DNA of 64,000 bases from a virus, in IMG/VR virus record IMGVR_UViG_3300044680_000280, positions 186,001 to 250,000 of that record; one strand, 5' to 3'. Of this stretch, positions 1 through 8,269 are shown in pieces; positions within the stretch are counted from its first letter, which is position 1; every line of letters begins with the position of its first letter. A program made the translations under genes and the position numbers. The notes under the pieces are model-generated. The model saw nothing but the letters and a program-made list of their open reading frames with translations. It searched no databases and had not been told where the DNA came from.

Positions 1-228
1 TGCCCAAAGCATTTTGGCCATGGGTTTCAAGGACTTGGGATCAAACTTATGATCCTTAGGAATCTGTCGATTTGCGGGCCCGTTGGGACCCTCTGGCAAC
101 TGACCCGCGGACCCCGGCACGGAACCAGGAACTGGCATTTCCTGGTCGTTACCCTTGGCGACACGGATGTTCTCCGCTCGTCTCAGGGCTTCTTTGACTT
201 GAGCTCGGTAGTCCACAATGCCTCCCAT
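1..228 (-). CDS. Hypothetical protein, N-terminal part (runs off left edge)
   Basis: An ATG at 228 opens a frame that stays open for 76 codons to the window edge, so only the N-terminus is present. It is charged at first, then rich in Pro and Gly (residues about 30-60). The start overlaps the stop of the upstream gene in a TAATG arrangement, which implies translational coupling. I do not recognise a family. Its position below an Ig-like virion protein suggests a structural or assembly role, by inference only. Confidence 0.6.
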   Translation of the reverse strand, partial: MGGIVDYRAQVKEALRRAENIRVAKGNDQEMPVPGSVPGSAGQLPEGPNGPANRQIPKDHKFDPKSLKPMAKMLWA

Positions 229-497
229 TAGCCCTTGAGGGGCTCCCCATTGTCGTCGAAGAGTCTCTCGATGAAGAAGTTCCCGCCTTCCTTCTTCAAC
301 GCCCAGAGGTCTCGCTCGCTGCGATGAACGAGGGTCTCGGCGGACACTCGGACGAATTCCGAGATGTCCCCAAGCGAAGCAACTCGACGGCGACCCGTCT
401 TGTGCGGAGAAACGATTTGCGGTTCCCGGGACAATAGAGCATCCATACCAGGAGAACCGGACATCTCGAAATCGCTGAAATCAAACGGCTTAGACAT
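228..497 (-). CDS. Hypothetical 89-aa protein
   Basis: A short frame in a run of close-packed minus-strand genes: 6 nt after the Ig-like protein and overlapping the next start. The C-terminal half is strongly charged, with a Glu/Lys-rich helix and a basic patch in mid-protein. There is no signal peptide or membrane segment. No family recognised; perhaps a small virion or assembly factor from context. Confidence 0.6.
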   Translation of the reverse strand: MSKPFDFSDFEMSGSPGMDALLSREPQIVSPHKTGRRRVASLGDISEFVRVSAETLVHRSERDLWALKKEGGNFFIERLFDDNGEPLKG

Positions 498-503
498 GGT
501 TCC

Positions 504-1406
504 TCACGATACGACGAAGTTGACGCAGAGATCTTGGTGGAAATTAGAGGAGTACCCGCTGACACGAAGGGTCTCCGTGTATGTGCCACATTGCATGTTC
601 AACGTCGGCTGAACAATAACCGTCGTGGTCTGAGCAGCGCCGCCCGAAAGGGTTCCAGTAGGCGGACCGAATCCTACCAGCCACGGGGAGTTACCGATGA
701 GCTTTTGGATTTGGTAACTCAACGAGGAACCAGATAGCCCAGTGTTCTGAACTTGGAAGGTTTGGGCGGGCACGGGCGGGAACGTACCATCACCATTCGC
801 CGTAACATAGAAGGTCAGCGTCGTGGGGGTGAGGGCAATCGTCGCTACAGGCTGAACGATAATCGTGACAGGTATGACCTGAGGACTGTTCGGGGCATAC
901 GAGTCTTGAATCGTAATGTTTGCCGAATAGGGGGAATTTGCCGCCAGAAGGGATGTTGAGTCTACGGCAACGGAAAACACACCTGATCCGTTGAAAGCCA
1001 AGCCCGTAACATTGGCAGGATTGACAGTCACGAATCCAGAGTCCGACGTGATGCTTACGGACAAAAGAGAGCCGTACACACCACCATTCGATACGGTAAC
1101 GTTCTGCGGAATTCCGAACCCCAGTCCCTCGGTCTGAGTGAAGGTCAAAGACGTCGGGCTCAGGATGATCGACGGAGCAAACGCATTTTGTAGGGCGGTG
1201 ATACTATCCGCCATCGCATTGACGACCGGTCCAGGAATGGGGATGGTGTCGCGGAGCAACCCGAACGGAGTAATGACGTCCCTGATCGAGAAAAAAGGAG
1301 ACGCCTTCGACACATCCACGCGAGTCGTCCACCGCCAAACCCCTTGCGGTAATTGGACCTGGTATTGGTAGTCTTGAAACTGGATAGTGCTCGCGAAGGT
1401 CGACAA
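504..1406 (-). CDS. Virion-like protein with two Ig-like (BACON/ASH-type) domains
   Basis: A 300-residue protein, almost all beta-rich and poor in Cys and Lys. After about 85 N-terminal residues come two tandem repeats of about 100 residues, each starting with a 'L.PTSLTFT' or 'LTPTTLTF' strand and containing 'VSNGG'/'VQNTG' turns. This is the look of Ig-like BACON/ASH-type folds common on phage tails and baseplates. Likely a surface-exposed virion decoration or host-contact protein. The fold class is fairly clear from the repeat pattern; the position in the particle is inference. Confidence 0.65.
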   Translation of the reverse strand: MSTFASTIQFQDYQYQVQLPQGVWRWTTRVDVSKASPFFSIRDVITPFGLLRDTIPIPGPVVNAMADSITALQNAFAPSIILSPTSLTFTQTEGLGFGIPQNVTVSNGGVYGSLLSVSITSDSGFVTVNPANVTGLAFNGSGVFSVAVDSTSLLAANSPYSANITIQDSYAPNSPQVIPVTIIVQPVATIALTPTTLTFYVTANGDGTFPPVPAQTFQVQNTGLSGSSLSYQIQKLIGNSPWLVGFGPPTGTLSGGAAQTTTVIVQPTLNMQCGTYTETLRVSGYSSNFHQDLCVNFVVS

Positions 1407-1453
1407 GGTCGCGCTCCTATAGACAAAGGAACGCCCGCATAAAAGGAAACCGC

Positions 1454-1726
1454 TTAGTTAGCCTTGGGTTTCACTGGCACGGAGTCGTCTCCCTGGGCCG
1501 CCCGCTCGAGAAGAACGGCGTATCCCGCCATTCGTCGGAGGAAGTCGATGCTCTTGAGGGTCCGCTGCTTGATCCTCACGGCGGTCATTCCCAAGGCCTT
1601 TGCCACCTCATCCGTTGGGTTAGGGCAGTGCTTAGCCTTGTACAGTTGAATCAGAATCTCCACGTCCTCTTTCGAAAAAACAGCTTTGAGGTCTTCGCGA
1701 AATTGGTCTTTGTCGAGGAACTTCAT
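1454..1726 (-). CDS. Small sigma-region-4-like HTH protein
   Basis: A 90-residue basic protein with an HTH at about residues 38-62 ('EVAKALGMTAVRIKQRT'). It closely matches the second HTH of the 212-aa sigma-like protein at 1892-2530: both share '.DL...F...DV.ILI' ahead of the HTH and a following helix. The two genes are therefore likely related by partial duplication. A transcription-regulatory role (partial sigma factor, anti-sigma or decoy) is inferred. It has no region 2 and could not be a full sigma factor alone. Confidence 0.6.
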   Translation of the reverse strand: MKFLDKDQFREDLKAVFSKEDVEILIQLYKAKHCPNPTDEVAKALGMTAVRIKQRTLKSIDFLRRMAGYAVLLERAAQGDDSVPVKPKAN

Positions 1727-1750
1727 GTCTCTCCGTGTGGTGTGTGATAA

Positions 1751-1882
1751 CTAACAGTTAAACCTACCCCAAACGAACGGGCGCAACTGGCCAAAGGACG
1801 AACACAACGTGAGGTTGCTGAGGAATTCGGCGTGTTCCCATCATTGGTTGGCAAAATAGGAAGGAGAGAAGTTTGGAAGTAG
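1751..1882 (+). pseudogene. Remnant of an HNH-type endonuclease C-terminal HTH
   Basis: A plus-strand frame between stops at 1748 and 1880 encodes 43 residues with an HTH signature ('RTQREVAEEFGVFPSLVGKI') and a terminal 'RREVWK'. That pattern is typical of the DNA-binding tail of free-standing HNH homing endonucleases. There is no start codon and no catalytic half. It lies antisense in the gap between two minus-strand sigma-like genes. Best read as the scar of a homing endonuclease; chance similarity is possible because the stretch is short. Confidence 0.4.
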
Positions 1883-1891
1883 GTACTTCTC

Positions 1892-2530
1892 TCAAAAAAC
1901 TTCATCTCCACCCCTGTCCGCCCACTGCGGCAACTTGACTTCTCTTAGTATGTTGAACCCTTTTGATGAAATAGCACTGAATATCTTCGCGTAATCATTG
2001 AACTTTTCGTCCTTCTTCGACATCTCCTCTAGGGTCTTGACTGCCTTGAAGAACCGATGTCGCACTCGACCCTGTGTGAGACCGAGATTCTCGGCGACCT
2101 GACTCTGACAGGTTGTCTGCCACATCCCAATCAGGATATCGACGTCAATGGGCTTGAAGATCTCGGGAAGGTCACGTCGGAGGTCCTCTTCGGTTACCGA
2201 CGGAATGCGAAGGAGGAACTTGATACGCTTGAGCCCACGGTCCAACCGATAGCTGATAGCGGCCTGGGTGACGCCAAAGATCTCGGCAATGTCGGCCTGA
2301 CGCTTCTTTTGGATGTAGTAGAGGTAAATGAGGTCGGCTTCCCGCTCTGGGATTCGATCGAGAAGGGGTCCGATACGTTCCTCGTAGTTTCCCTGGGCGA
2401 TGATCGCCTCAACCGTGCCCTCTTCAGGCTCCTCATCCGGCTCCTCAACCTCCCCAAATGGGTCGTCGCTAATTGCGAATCGATTGGCTAGTTCGGACGG
2501 ATCGACTGGGATGACATAACCGATTGACAT
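1892..2530 (-). CDS. Sigma-70 region-4-like protein with two HTH motifs
   Basis: 212 residues. After an acidic N-terminus (about residues 25-45, Glu/Asp rich) comes a canonical sigma region-4 block at about 70-105 ('ADIAEIFGVTQAAISYRLDR' plus a following basic helix). A second HTH follows at about 125-170 ('VAENLGLTQGRVRHRF'). Region 4 contacts promoter -35 elements and the RNA polymerase beta flap. No clear region 2 is present, so it may be a divergent phage sigma factor or a co-activator. It is the best in-window candidate for reading phage promoters. Its second HTH is paralogous to the small protein at 1454-1726. Confidence 0.65.
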   Translation of the reverse strand: MSIGYVIPVDPSELANRFAISDDPFGEVEEPDEEPEEGTVEAIIAQGNYEERIGPLLDRIPEREADLIYLYYIQKKRQADIAEIFGVTQAAISYRLDRGLKRIKFLLRIPSVTEEDLRRDLPEIFKPIDVDILIGMWQTTCQSQVAENLGLTQGRVRHRFFKAVKTLEEMSKKDEKFNDYAKIFSAISSKGFNILREVKLPQWADRGGDEVF

Positions 2531-2541
2531 GCGGAACCCCT

Positions 2542-3471
2542 TTACACGTCGGACCAGGCCTGGTCAGACTCCTCTGTGATAAGCTCATCTACTATAGCCT
2601 GCACCCCGAGTAGAGAGGCAAGTACAGGCTCGAACTGAACGTCTACATCTTCAAGCCGCTCGGTGGCGGCATCTGCATCGGGCGCTGAGGGGATGTCCGT
2701 AAGGGTTACGTCCCTAAGGGTCATTAGTTCCAGGTTAAGACGAACCTGCTTCTCCGATTCAAGTAGAAGACGGTATCTGAGTTTGGTCAGACCAGCCATA
2801 TTCGAATTGTAGATACCGTCGATTGACCCATGACGAACGAGTAGGCTAGTCAAAACCTTCTCGGGCACAGTGGGAACTCCCGGAATGTTGTCTGAGGTAT
2901 CCCCTAAGAGCGCTCTCAAGGAGACGATGAGTTCGGGTCCCACGCCCCATTCTTCCTTCAACTTCTCAAGGTCGTAAATGGCTTCACGACGTTTGCCTTG
3001 TGTCGGCACAAGCAAGCGATCAGTATCCGTGATTAATTGTAGCAGATCCTGATCCGTTGACAAAATGATGTTCTGTTGTCCCTTATGGCGACCCCGCACA
3101 AGGGTCGCTAGGACATCATCTGCTTCCTCAAATGGGTTGTACACCTGCGAAACTCCGAGCAGGGGCAGGGTCTCACGAAGCCATTTGATCTGATCCCAAG
3201 GTTGACCGTCCTCAGTCACACCGGCTATGCTGGTATTTGTCCTGTTGGCCTTGTAATCCGCAAACCTATCCTTTCGGGTACGGGACGAACCATCCCAAAC
3301 CACATGAAGCTTGGCTCCTGGGAACTTCTTGAGCATGGACATGAGCACTCGGAGAGTGCCGAACAACACGCCGGTCGGGCGTCGTTTGCTATCCTGCATG
3401 TCTGACATCCCGGGGGCATACAAACATCGATAGGCAAGATTGAACCCATCCACGAAAACGTTGTCGATCAT
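2542..3471 (-). CDS. 5'-3' exonuclease / flap endonuclease (PolI N-domain type)
   Basis: 309 residues covering the whole FEN fold. The N-terminus has 'DGFNLAYR' (catalytic Asp). Mid-protein 'FEEADDVLATLV' supplies the metal-binding acidic cluster, followed by 'LSTDQDLLQL' and 'LLGDTSDNIPGVP', the helix-hairpin-helix/K+ region. These are the hallmarks of PolI-associated and T5-type 5' nucleases that remove RNA primers and flaps. Its start overlaps the NusG-like gene by 4 nt, and it shares a transcription unit with clamp-loader and primase genes, fitting a lagging-strand maturation role. Confidence 0.9.
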   Translation of the reverse strand: MIDNVFVDGFNLAYRCLYAPGMSDMQDSKRRPTGVLFGTLRVLMSMLKKFPGAKLHVVWDGSSRTRKDRFADYKANRTNTSIAGVTEDGQPWDQIKWLRETLPLLGVSQVYNPFEEADDVLATLVRGRHKGQQNIILSTDQDLLQLITDTDRLLVPTQGKRREAIYDLEKLKEEWGVGPELIVSLRALLGDTSDNIPGVPTVPEKVLTSLLVRHGSIDGIYNSNMAGLTKLRYRLLLESEKQVRLNLELMTLRDVTLTDIPSAPDADAATERLEDVDVQFEPVLASLLGVQAIVDELITEESDQAWSDV

Positions 3472-4430
3472 GATGGCACTCCCATCTCATCTTCGATGCT
3501 CTGAATGTCATCGACCAGCTCATCCAATTGTTCGAGAAAGCTGAACACGGTCATCAGCCGCATGTACCCAAGTTCAATTGGCTCTATGTCAGGAATCGCC
3601 GACCCGAGGACGAGCGGCACAAGCCCGTCCCAACGGTGACCGAATTCGAGGATCGGACGTACCTTGCCCGCAAACTTCACTAAGGGTCCAACGTCCAAGG
3701 ACACAGTCAGCGCCTGAACCGCGTGTTGAGCGACTTCAAGACGATCGGCAAATTCCCGTGACAAGCAGTACTTAGAGAAAAGGCCTAATAGGACGTTCGG
3801 AGACGGGCTGGCCTCAAACTCAAGTAGCATTTCGTGGGAGTCGTTGAACCAGTCCTTGAGTAAGGCAAAACGATCCGACATGGGCGCCCGGGGCGCCTTT
3901 TGAACCAAACGTAGAAACGACCTGGGGAGCCCTACGATGGAATCCTTTGACCGTAGTCGAACATGCACCTGAACTTGGTCACTCTCAGGGAGGTCCTCGA
4001 TGACGATGGCCTGAATCTGTTTGTAGGCTCCAGACGTGATGAGGACTGTGTCTCCGACCCCGATGCCCTGGTCAGTTTCCGAGCGAATCTGATTGCGCAT
4101 TCTATCGACTTCTTTGGTCGATATACATGCAAGCTCCCGTACAGGTCGTCCGTTGGCATTACGGGCAATCTTGGTTACAACGGACTGCACATACTTCGAA
4201 TTTTCAAGACGGTTGTAGAGGTTGTCGGCATGAACGTGCCGAATGAAGGCGTACCCCTCAATCAAGTAGTGAACAACGCGGTCTTCCCCCTGTTGAGTCA
4301 CGGCGGCGGGAATGAAAACCTCAGCACCTTTAATAGCGTACGTAATAGACCGCCGAATAAGGTCGGGGTCTTCACCGTCGGCCTTTTGATTCAACTCAAG
4401 GATTACCCACTGGTCCATCATCTCTTCCAT
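3468..4430 (-). CDS. NusG-like transcription factor with C-terminal extension
   Basis: 320 residues. Residues about 8-85 look like an NGN domain ('WVILELNQ' start, 'YLIEGYAFIRHV' strand, 'VTKIA'). Residues about 120-180 form a KOW motif ('GVGDTVLITSGAYKQIQAIV'). NusG/Spt5/RfaH proteins bind RNA polymerase through NGN and recruit partners through KOW. The extra 140-residue helical C-terminus is unlike host NusG, so this is a specialised paralogue, perhaps an antiterminator for long phage operons or for the tRNA array. It sits between dnaX and the flap nuclease with overlapping ends. Confidence 0.7.
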   Translation of the reverse strand: MEEMMDQWVILELNQKADGEDPDLIRRSITYAIKGAEVFIPAAVTQQGEDRVVHYLIEGYAFIRHVHADNLYNRLENSKYVQSVVTKIARNANGRPVRELACISTKEVDRMRNQIRSETDQGIGVGDTVLITSGAYKQIQAIVIEDLPESDQVQVHVRLRSKDSIVGLPRSFLRLVQKAPRAPMSDRFALLKDWFNDSHEMLLEFEASPSPNVLLGLFSKYCLSREFADRLEVAQHAVQALTVSLDVGPLVKFAGKVRPILEFGHRWDGLVPLVLGSAIPDIEPIELGYMRLMTVFSFLEQLDELVDDIQSIEDEMGVPS

Positions 4431-5857
4431 CGCCTCTCGAACTGCAAGCGCCAGTCAGTAGGAGGGAGGATACCGTTCTCACTCGACTGAGTCGTACGAT
4501 TAAAAACAAGAGTTGGGGGCGGGGCGCCCGTCATTCTCGGATGGGATCCCGGCACGTGGTCCACGGACGTAAGAGCAAGGGGATCCCGTGCGCCGTTAGT
4601 CACAGGAGAAATAGTACCATTTGTGTGAGGAGTGTGCTTACCGTTCAAGGTAGGAGGCGCTGGCGGCGTGGTCGGGGGTTGAACAACAGGCCCATGCAGC
4701 ACCGCGGTACCCGGGGTAACCCCATTCGTGTGTTGGGGTTCCGAAGGAACCGCCTGCACCACCGCCTGAACTGGGGGTGCGACCGTCAAAACCACGGACT
4801 GGGCCGTAGCCAGGTTTGATACAACCCCATTCTGAACCAATGTCAAAAGATCGCACGTGAGGCTGACTTTGGTCACATTCCTGGACCTTAGGAGCCTCTC
4901 CGAAATCATGAGGAGAGAGTTACCAAACCTCTCGTAGGTCTTTTGCGCAAGAGCCTTATCAGTCAGTGTGAAGTCGGCGTGCATCCCGTTGGCAACCCGA
5001 AATGCGTTCATTGCGGCTTCCGCCAGGCCCACGGAAATGTCCTCGGGGCTCATGAACTCGCACATATCCTCGAGAAGGTGTACCACTCTGGCATCATCAC
5101 CGAGGCTCAACAAGGTATCGTAAAACGAGGTGACGAACCCCAGATTCAGGTTTTCCCGCACTGCCTCTATCGTGATATCGCCGGTCTGGGAGATGGTCTC
5201 AAGACGATTGATAACGTCCCGTACGTGACCCCCCGCATGATCGATAACCGTAAGCAGGGCCTCCTCTTGGTAGGAGACCTTTTCACAGTCAAGAACGTAT
5301 TTCACACGCCCAAGAATGTTTTCCCTAGAAACTCTGCGTATTCCGTACTCCTCACAACGACGGTAGATAGGTCCGACAATCTTTCGGGCCTCCGTCGTAC
5401 AGAAGATGGCGACAATTTTCTTGTCCTCTATGGGCTTGAGCAGAGCGTCTTGAGACTCATTGCTCAATCGATGGGCTTCGTCGAACAACCATACCCGAAG
5501 GGGTGCCCCGTAAGGAGGTGCGTATGGAAGTGTGTCGAGCATGGATCGAACAACGGAAATAACGCCCCCGTTGGCAGCGTCTTTCTCTTGAAAGGCACTA
5601 TCGTTACCATCCAGGATGGCTTGACACTGCTCACATGCATTGCACGGCTCCGAAGTCTCCTTGTTCACGTTTGGACAAAGAGCGGCCCTCGCCAGGATGC
5701 GGGCAAGGGTGGTTTTACCTTGCCCGGCACCCCCAGCAAAAATGTATGACGTATTGAGAATGGTTCCGTTTTTGATCCTAGCCTTGAGGACCTGAACGAC
5801 CCCCTCTTGACCAATGACGTCAGAGAACAGGGTTGGGCGATATCGGATATCCCACAC
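4418..5857 (-). CDS. dnaX: DNA polymerase III gamma/tau-type clamp-loader ATPase
   Basis: 479 residues from a GTG start. Opens with the DnaX signature 'RYRPTLFSDVIGQE'. Walker A is 'GGAGQGKTT', followed by a four-Cys zinc module around residues 60-80, Walker B/'DEAH' and sensor-type 'FCTTEA'. This is the motor of the clamp loader, hydrolysing ATP to place the sliding clamp. After about residue 355 it has a Pro/Thr-rich linker and a short basic tail, unlike bacterial tau domains IV-V, so it is gamma-like. Delta and delta-prime homologues lie at 23.8-25.8 kb and a clamp at 8.9-10.2 kb. A GGTGTA element lies 11 nt upstream. Confidence 0.93.
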   Translation of the reverse strand: MWDIRYRPTLFSDVIGQEGVVQVLKARIKNGTILNTSYIFAGGAGQGKTTLARILARAALCPNVNKETSEPCNACEQCQAILDGNDSAFQEKDAANGGVISVVRSMLDTLPYAPPYGAPLRVWLFDEAHRLSNESQDALLKPIEDKKIVAIFCTTEARKIVGPIYRRCEEYGIRRVSRENILGRVKYVLDCEKVSYQEEALLTVIDHAGGHVRDVINRLETISQTGDITIEAVRENLNLGFVTSFYDTLLSLGDDARVVHLLEDMCEFMSPEDISVGLAEAAMNAFRVANGMHADFTLTDKALAQKTYERFGNSLLMISERLLRSRNVTKVSLTCDLLTLVQNGVVSNLATAQSVVLTVAPPVQAVVQAVPSEPQHTNGVTPGTAVLHGPVVQPPTTPPAPPTLNGKHTPHTNGTISPVTNGARDPLALTSVDHVPGSHPRMTGAPPPTLVFNRTTQSSENGILPPTDWRLQFERRWKR

Positions 5858-5867
5858 TTTTTCGCCC

Positions 5868-5873
5868 TACACC
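5868..5873 (-). promoter_or_regulatory. GGTGTA promoter-like element before dnaX
   Basis: Minus-strand GGTGTAG 11 nt upstream of the dnaX GTG start, in the 21-nt gap to the preceding gene. One of more than 20 copies placed this way in the window. Confidence 0.45.
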
Positions 5874-5878
5874 AATTT

Positions 5879-6364
5879 TCAGTTGTGAGTGATGGTTTCT
5901 TCGGCGGCCGCCACCACGTCGTCAATGAGATCGTCGACCTTGACGTGCTGAGCGATCGAAACGAAGCCATTCAGAGCCTCATTCCAGGCTCCGTGCCGCT
6001 GAAGAATTGACGAGAACTCTTGAACGTCGGGCTCCCGCACACGCCAGCTCATCTCACCGGTGTCCTCGTCCTCTTCGCCGTAGCAGCGCTCGAGAAGGTG
6101 ATCGACGAGGGCCGTACGAGCATTGGGATCGAGCTCGTTCCACGTATCCAAGGCAACCTCGAAGAGGAACTCGATATCGAGAAGGAACTGAAGTGCCCCA
6201 GAGACTTTCCGAACCTTGCCGAGAACCGGTCGGCCGCCCTTTTGCGAAGCCTTGTCGACGTAGATGTACTTCATGCGAGCAGTTGCGAGCTCGGGGTGGT
6301 AGGAGGGAATCAGTTTGACAGCGATATCCTCGACTGCCTCAGCCATACCGTATTCTTTTGCCAT
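5879..6364 (-). CDS. Phage metallopeptidase-family protein with degenerate catalytic motif
   Basis: 161 residues resembling the small 'putative phage metallopeptidase' family: an N-terminal 'HPELATARMKYIY', a central 'ALVDHLLERC', and a C-terminal 'PDVQEFSSILQRHGAWNEAL'. Active members carry a 'DHELCH'-like HExxH site. Here the site reads DHLLER, so the Glu and second His are gone. It is probably catalytically dead and may serve as a structural or regulatory partner of neighbouring replication proteins. Family assignment is from recalled motif layout. Confidence 0.55.
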   Translation of the reverse strand: MAKEYGMAEAVEDIAVKLIPSYHPELATARMKYIYVDKASQKGGRPVLGKVRKVSGALQFLLDIEFLFEVALDTWNELDPNARTALVDHLLERCYGEEDEDTGEMSWRVREPDVQEFSSILQRHGAWNEALNGFVSIAQHVKVDDLIDDVVAAAEETITHN

Positions 6365-6388
6365 TTTACGTGCACTCCTTCGAAATCC

Positions 6389-7093
6389 CTACTTACAACA
6401 TCGGGTGAGGAACTCACCCAACTTTTTGTCCCCCCACAACTCCCAAAGATCCCCATAGTCCTTAACGGGCTTCCCACTTGGCATGGTGTCTTTGGGATAC
6501 TTACTGCCGAGGTCGGTCACTTTGAACTCAGCGCCGTGTTTACGAAGAAACTCCCCGGTTGCCCGCCGACCGGTTGCGTCATTGTCAAGACCCATCAACA
6601 CGGTATGACACAGTCGCCTCATATTTCGCAACATGGAATCAGTGATATGGGTGGACATGAGGGCGACAGTAGACGAGTAGAATCGCTGCACGGGGCACAA
6701 ATCAAAGACACCCTCCACAAGGAACACTGCTCCGGTTGACCAGATATGAGGCGCGGCGGGCCCCAATCCAAAAAGGGCGGCTTCTCCAGTTTGGGCGATG
6801 TAGTCGAGGTACCCTCGCTTTTCCCTACAGACGGGGCGAAATTGAAAACCACGAACCTCGTTTAGGATGTTCGTCAGAGGAAAGCAATAGCTGTCCTCAA
6901 GCTTACCCCCATGGTGGCACCATTTCAAAAAATCGGGTGGGCATTCAACGGGGGGTAGTTTCTTATCGACATAGCCTACACTGAAGAGTTCTATCTGCTC
7001 GTCTGACATACCCCTGGCGTTCAGAGACTCGACAACTTCGTCAGGGATCTCTCGATGAGCATGCTTGACGAAATCGTCAAACCACGCCATCAC
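6389..7093 (-). CDS. DnaG-like primase (Toprim), no zinc domain
   Basis: 234 residues. The N-terminal half matches the primase RNA-polymerase basic subdomain ('FPLTNILNEVRGFQFRP'). The C-terminal half is a Toprim fold with catalytic Glu in 'VFLVEGVFDL' and the metal-binding DxD in 'MGLDNDATGRRA'. It makes the RNA primers for replication. The zinc-binding domain and helicase-interaction domain of bacterial DnaG are absent, so they may be separate genes or dispensable. It overlaps the next gene by 17 nt in the replication operon. Confidence 0.85.
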   Translation of the reverse strand: MMAWFDDFVKHAHREIPDEVVESLNARGMSDEQIELFSVGYVDKKLPPVECPPDFLKWCHHGGKLEDSYCFPLTNILNEVRGFQFRPVCREKRGYLDYIAQTGEAALFGLGPAAPHIWSTGAVFLVEGVFDLCPVQRFYSSTVALMSTHITDSMLRNMRRLCHTVLMGLDNDATGRRATGEFLRKHGAEFKVTDLGSKYPKDTMPSGKPVKDYGDLWELWGDKKLGEFLTRCCK

Positions 7094-7715
7094 CGACCAC
7101 CATAATCGAGCGATTCACCCGTTGGAGCATGATTCCCAAGAAGTCTCCGACTCTCGTATAAAGGCCCAGCATTTCTGGGGAGGCCGTGACGACGGCAGCG
7201 TCGGGCGACAGCTCGGCCGGGAGCACCTTGATACCATTTACGACAGTTACGTAACCCTGGGTCATCATGAGCTGCTCCACCACGGCAGAGTCGTAGTCCG
7301 GCCCACAGATGTCGGGAATCTTCTCCGCCGACACCATAAGGAAGCCGGGTTCAAAGTCATCCGCTGCCAGTCGGTCGACCGCCTCTACCACACTACTACA
7401 CCGATTCTTCCACCCATTGACCAAAGACGCCTCTAGTAGACTCATGTACAGTTCGGCGAAAAGGGCGGGTTCGTCCTCTAGCGGAACGTCCGAAAAGGCG
7501 TATCTAGCAATGCCCCTTGTTTTGCTTCGGATGGTCGGCACGAACCGCCGAGCCGCGTTGGTCACCAATAATGGTTCGACGTCCTCCTCGACTGGAATCT
7601 CGTTCATGAGCGGTCTAGAGCTGACGCCAGAACGTATCGAGGCCTCTAGTTTCTCAGGCATACGCATATTGCGTCGCTCCGAAACTAAGAACTGCCCAAA
7701 AACGGAGACTGGCAT
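7077..7715 (-). CDS. Hypothetical 212-aa protein in replication operon
   Basis: Mixed alpha/beta protein with a basic N-terminus (about 60 residues) and several hydrophobic strands in the C-terminal half ('GYVTVVNGIKVLP', 'SIMVVGDGVV'). No signal, membrane segment or motif that I recognise. It overlaps both neighbours by a few bases (primase downstream, Cys-containing protein upstream), so it is co-translated with replication genes. Function unknown. Confidence 0.7.
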   Translation of the reverse strand: MPVSVFGQFLVSERRNMRMPEKLEASIRSGVSSRPLMNEIPVEEDVEPLLVTNAARRFVPTIRSKTRGIARYAFSDVPLEDEPALFAELYMSLLEASLVNGWKNRCSSVVEAVDRLAADDFEPGFLMVSAEKIPDICGPDYDSAVVEQLMMTQGYVTVVNGIKVLPAELSPDAAVVTASPEMLGLYTRVGDFLGIMLQRVNRSIMVVGDGVV

Positions 7716-8269
7716 TACATCTCCAAGAGCTTGCCCGGATCCTCCACGGGCGTTAGGGGCTCGACATTAATTCGAAGGAAGAGGTAAAGCACCTTCTTCC
7801 AGAAAGGTAGTTTAGGAACGTGCCTGGATCCCATAGCCCAGAGGAGTCCGTACACCTCTGGCATATTGGTCTTCAACCACTCTGGATCCTTGAGCTGGCT
7901 TGAGAACTCCACCAAAAGTGTCTCCTTGGTGGAGACTGGCGTGAAGTACGGACATCGCTTGGCGTCTACCGGATCCTCACAGATTGTTCCGCCCCACTCA
8001 TCGGGGCTCGGAGAACTGACTGGCTTGCCGTCCTGACCGAGGAGCATACAAAGACCGATTGTCTGAACCACGGGAAGTCCGGCGCTTTTTGTGATTCGGT
8101 TGTACCCCTCGTTTGGCTGACCACCGACAGTCTTGCGAACATCGAGCGGATGTAGATAGTTGTGAACACAGGACCGCGGCAACCGTGTGGAAGCTAACTG
8201 AACCCTAGCGTCAAGTTCCTGGACAAGCAGGAATCGAATGCGATCATGAATGTCCTTTTCGGTTCGCAT
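7715..8269 (-). CDS. Hypothetical Cys/His-containing protein in replication operon
   Basis: 184 residues with a possible metal-binding cluster: 'CVHNYLHPLD' near residue 34 and 'CEDPVDAKRCPYF' near residue 96, plus an isolated Cys between them. The spacing of two Cys/His groups around a 55-residue segment suggests a zinc or Fe-S site. The rest is helical. It overlaps the next gene by one base (TAATG) and abuts the Rad50-like half gene. No named family recognised. Confidence 0.7.
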   Translation of the reverse strand: MRTEKDIHDRIRFLLVQELDARVQLASTRLPRSCVHNYLHPLDVRKTVGGQPNEGYNRITKSAGLPVVQTIGLCMLLGQDGKPVSSPSPDEWGGTICEDPVDAKRCPYFTPVSTKETLLVEFSSQLKDPEWLKTNMPEVYGLLWAMGSRHVPKLPFWKKVLYLFLRINVEPLTPVEDPGKLLEM

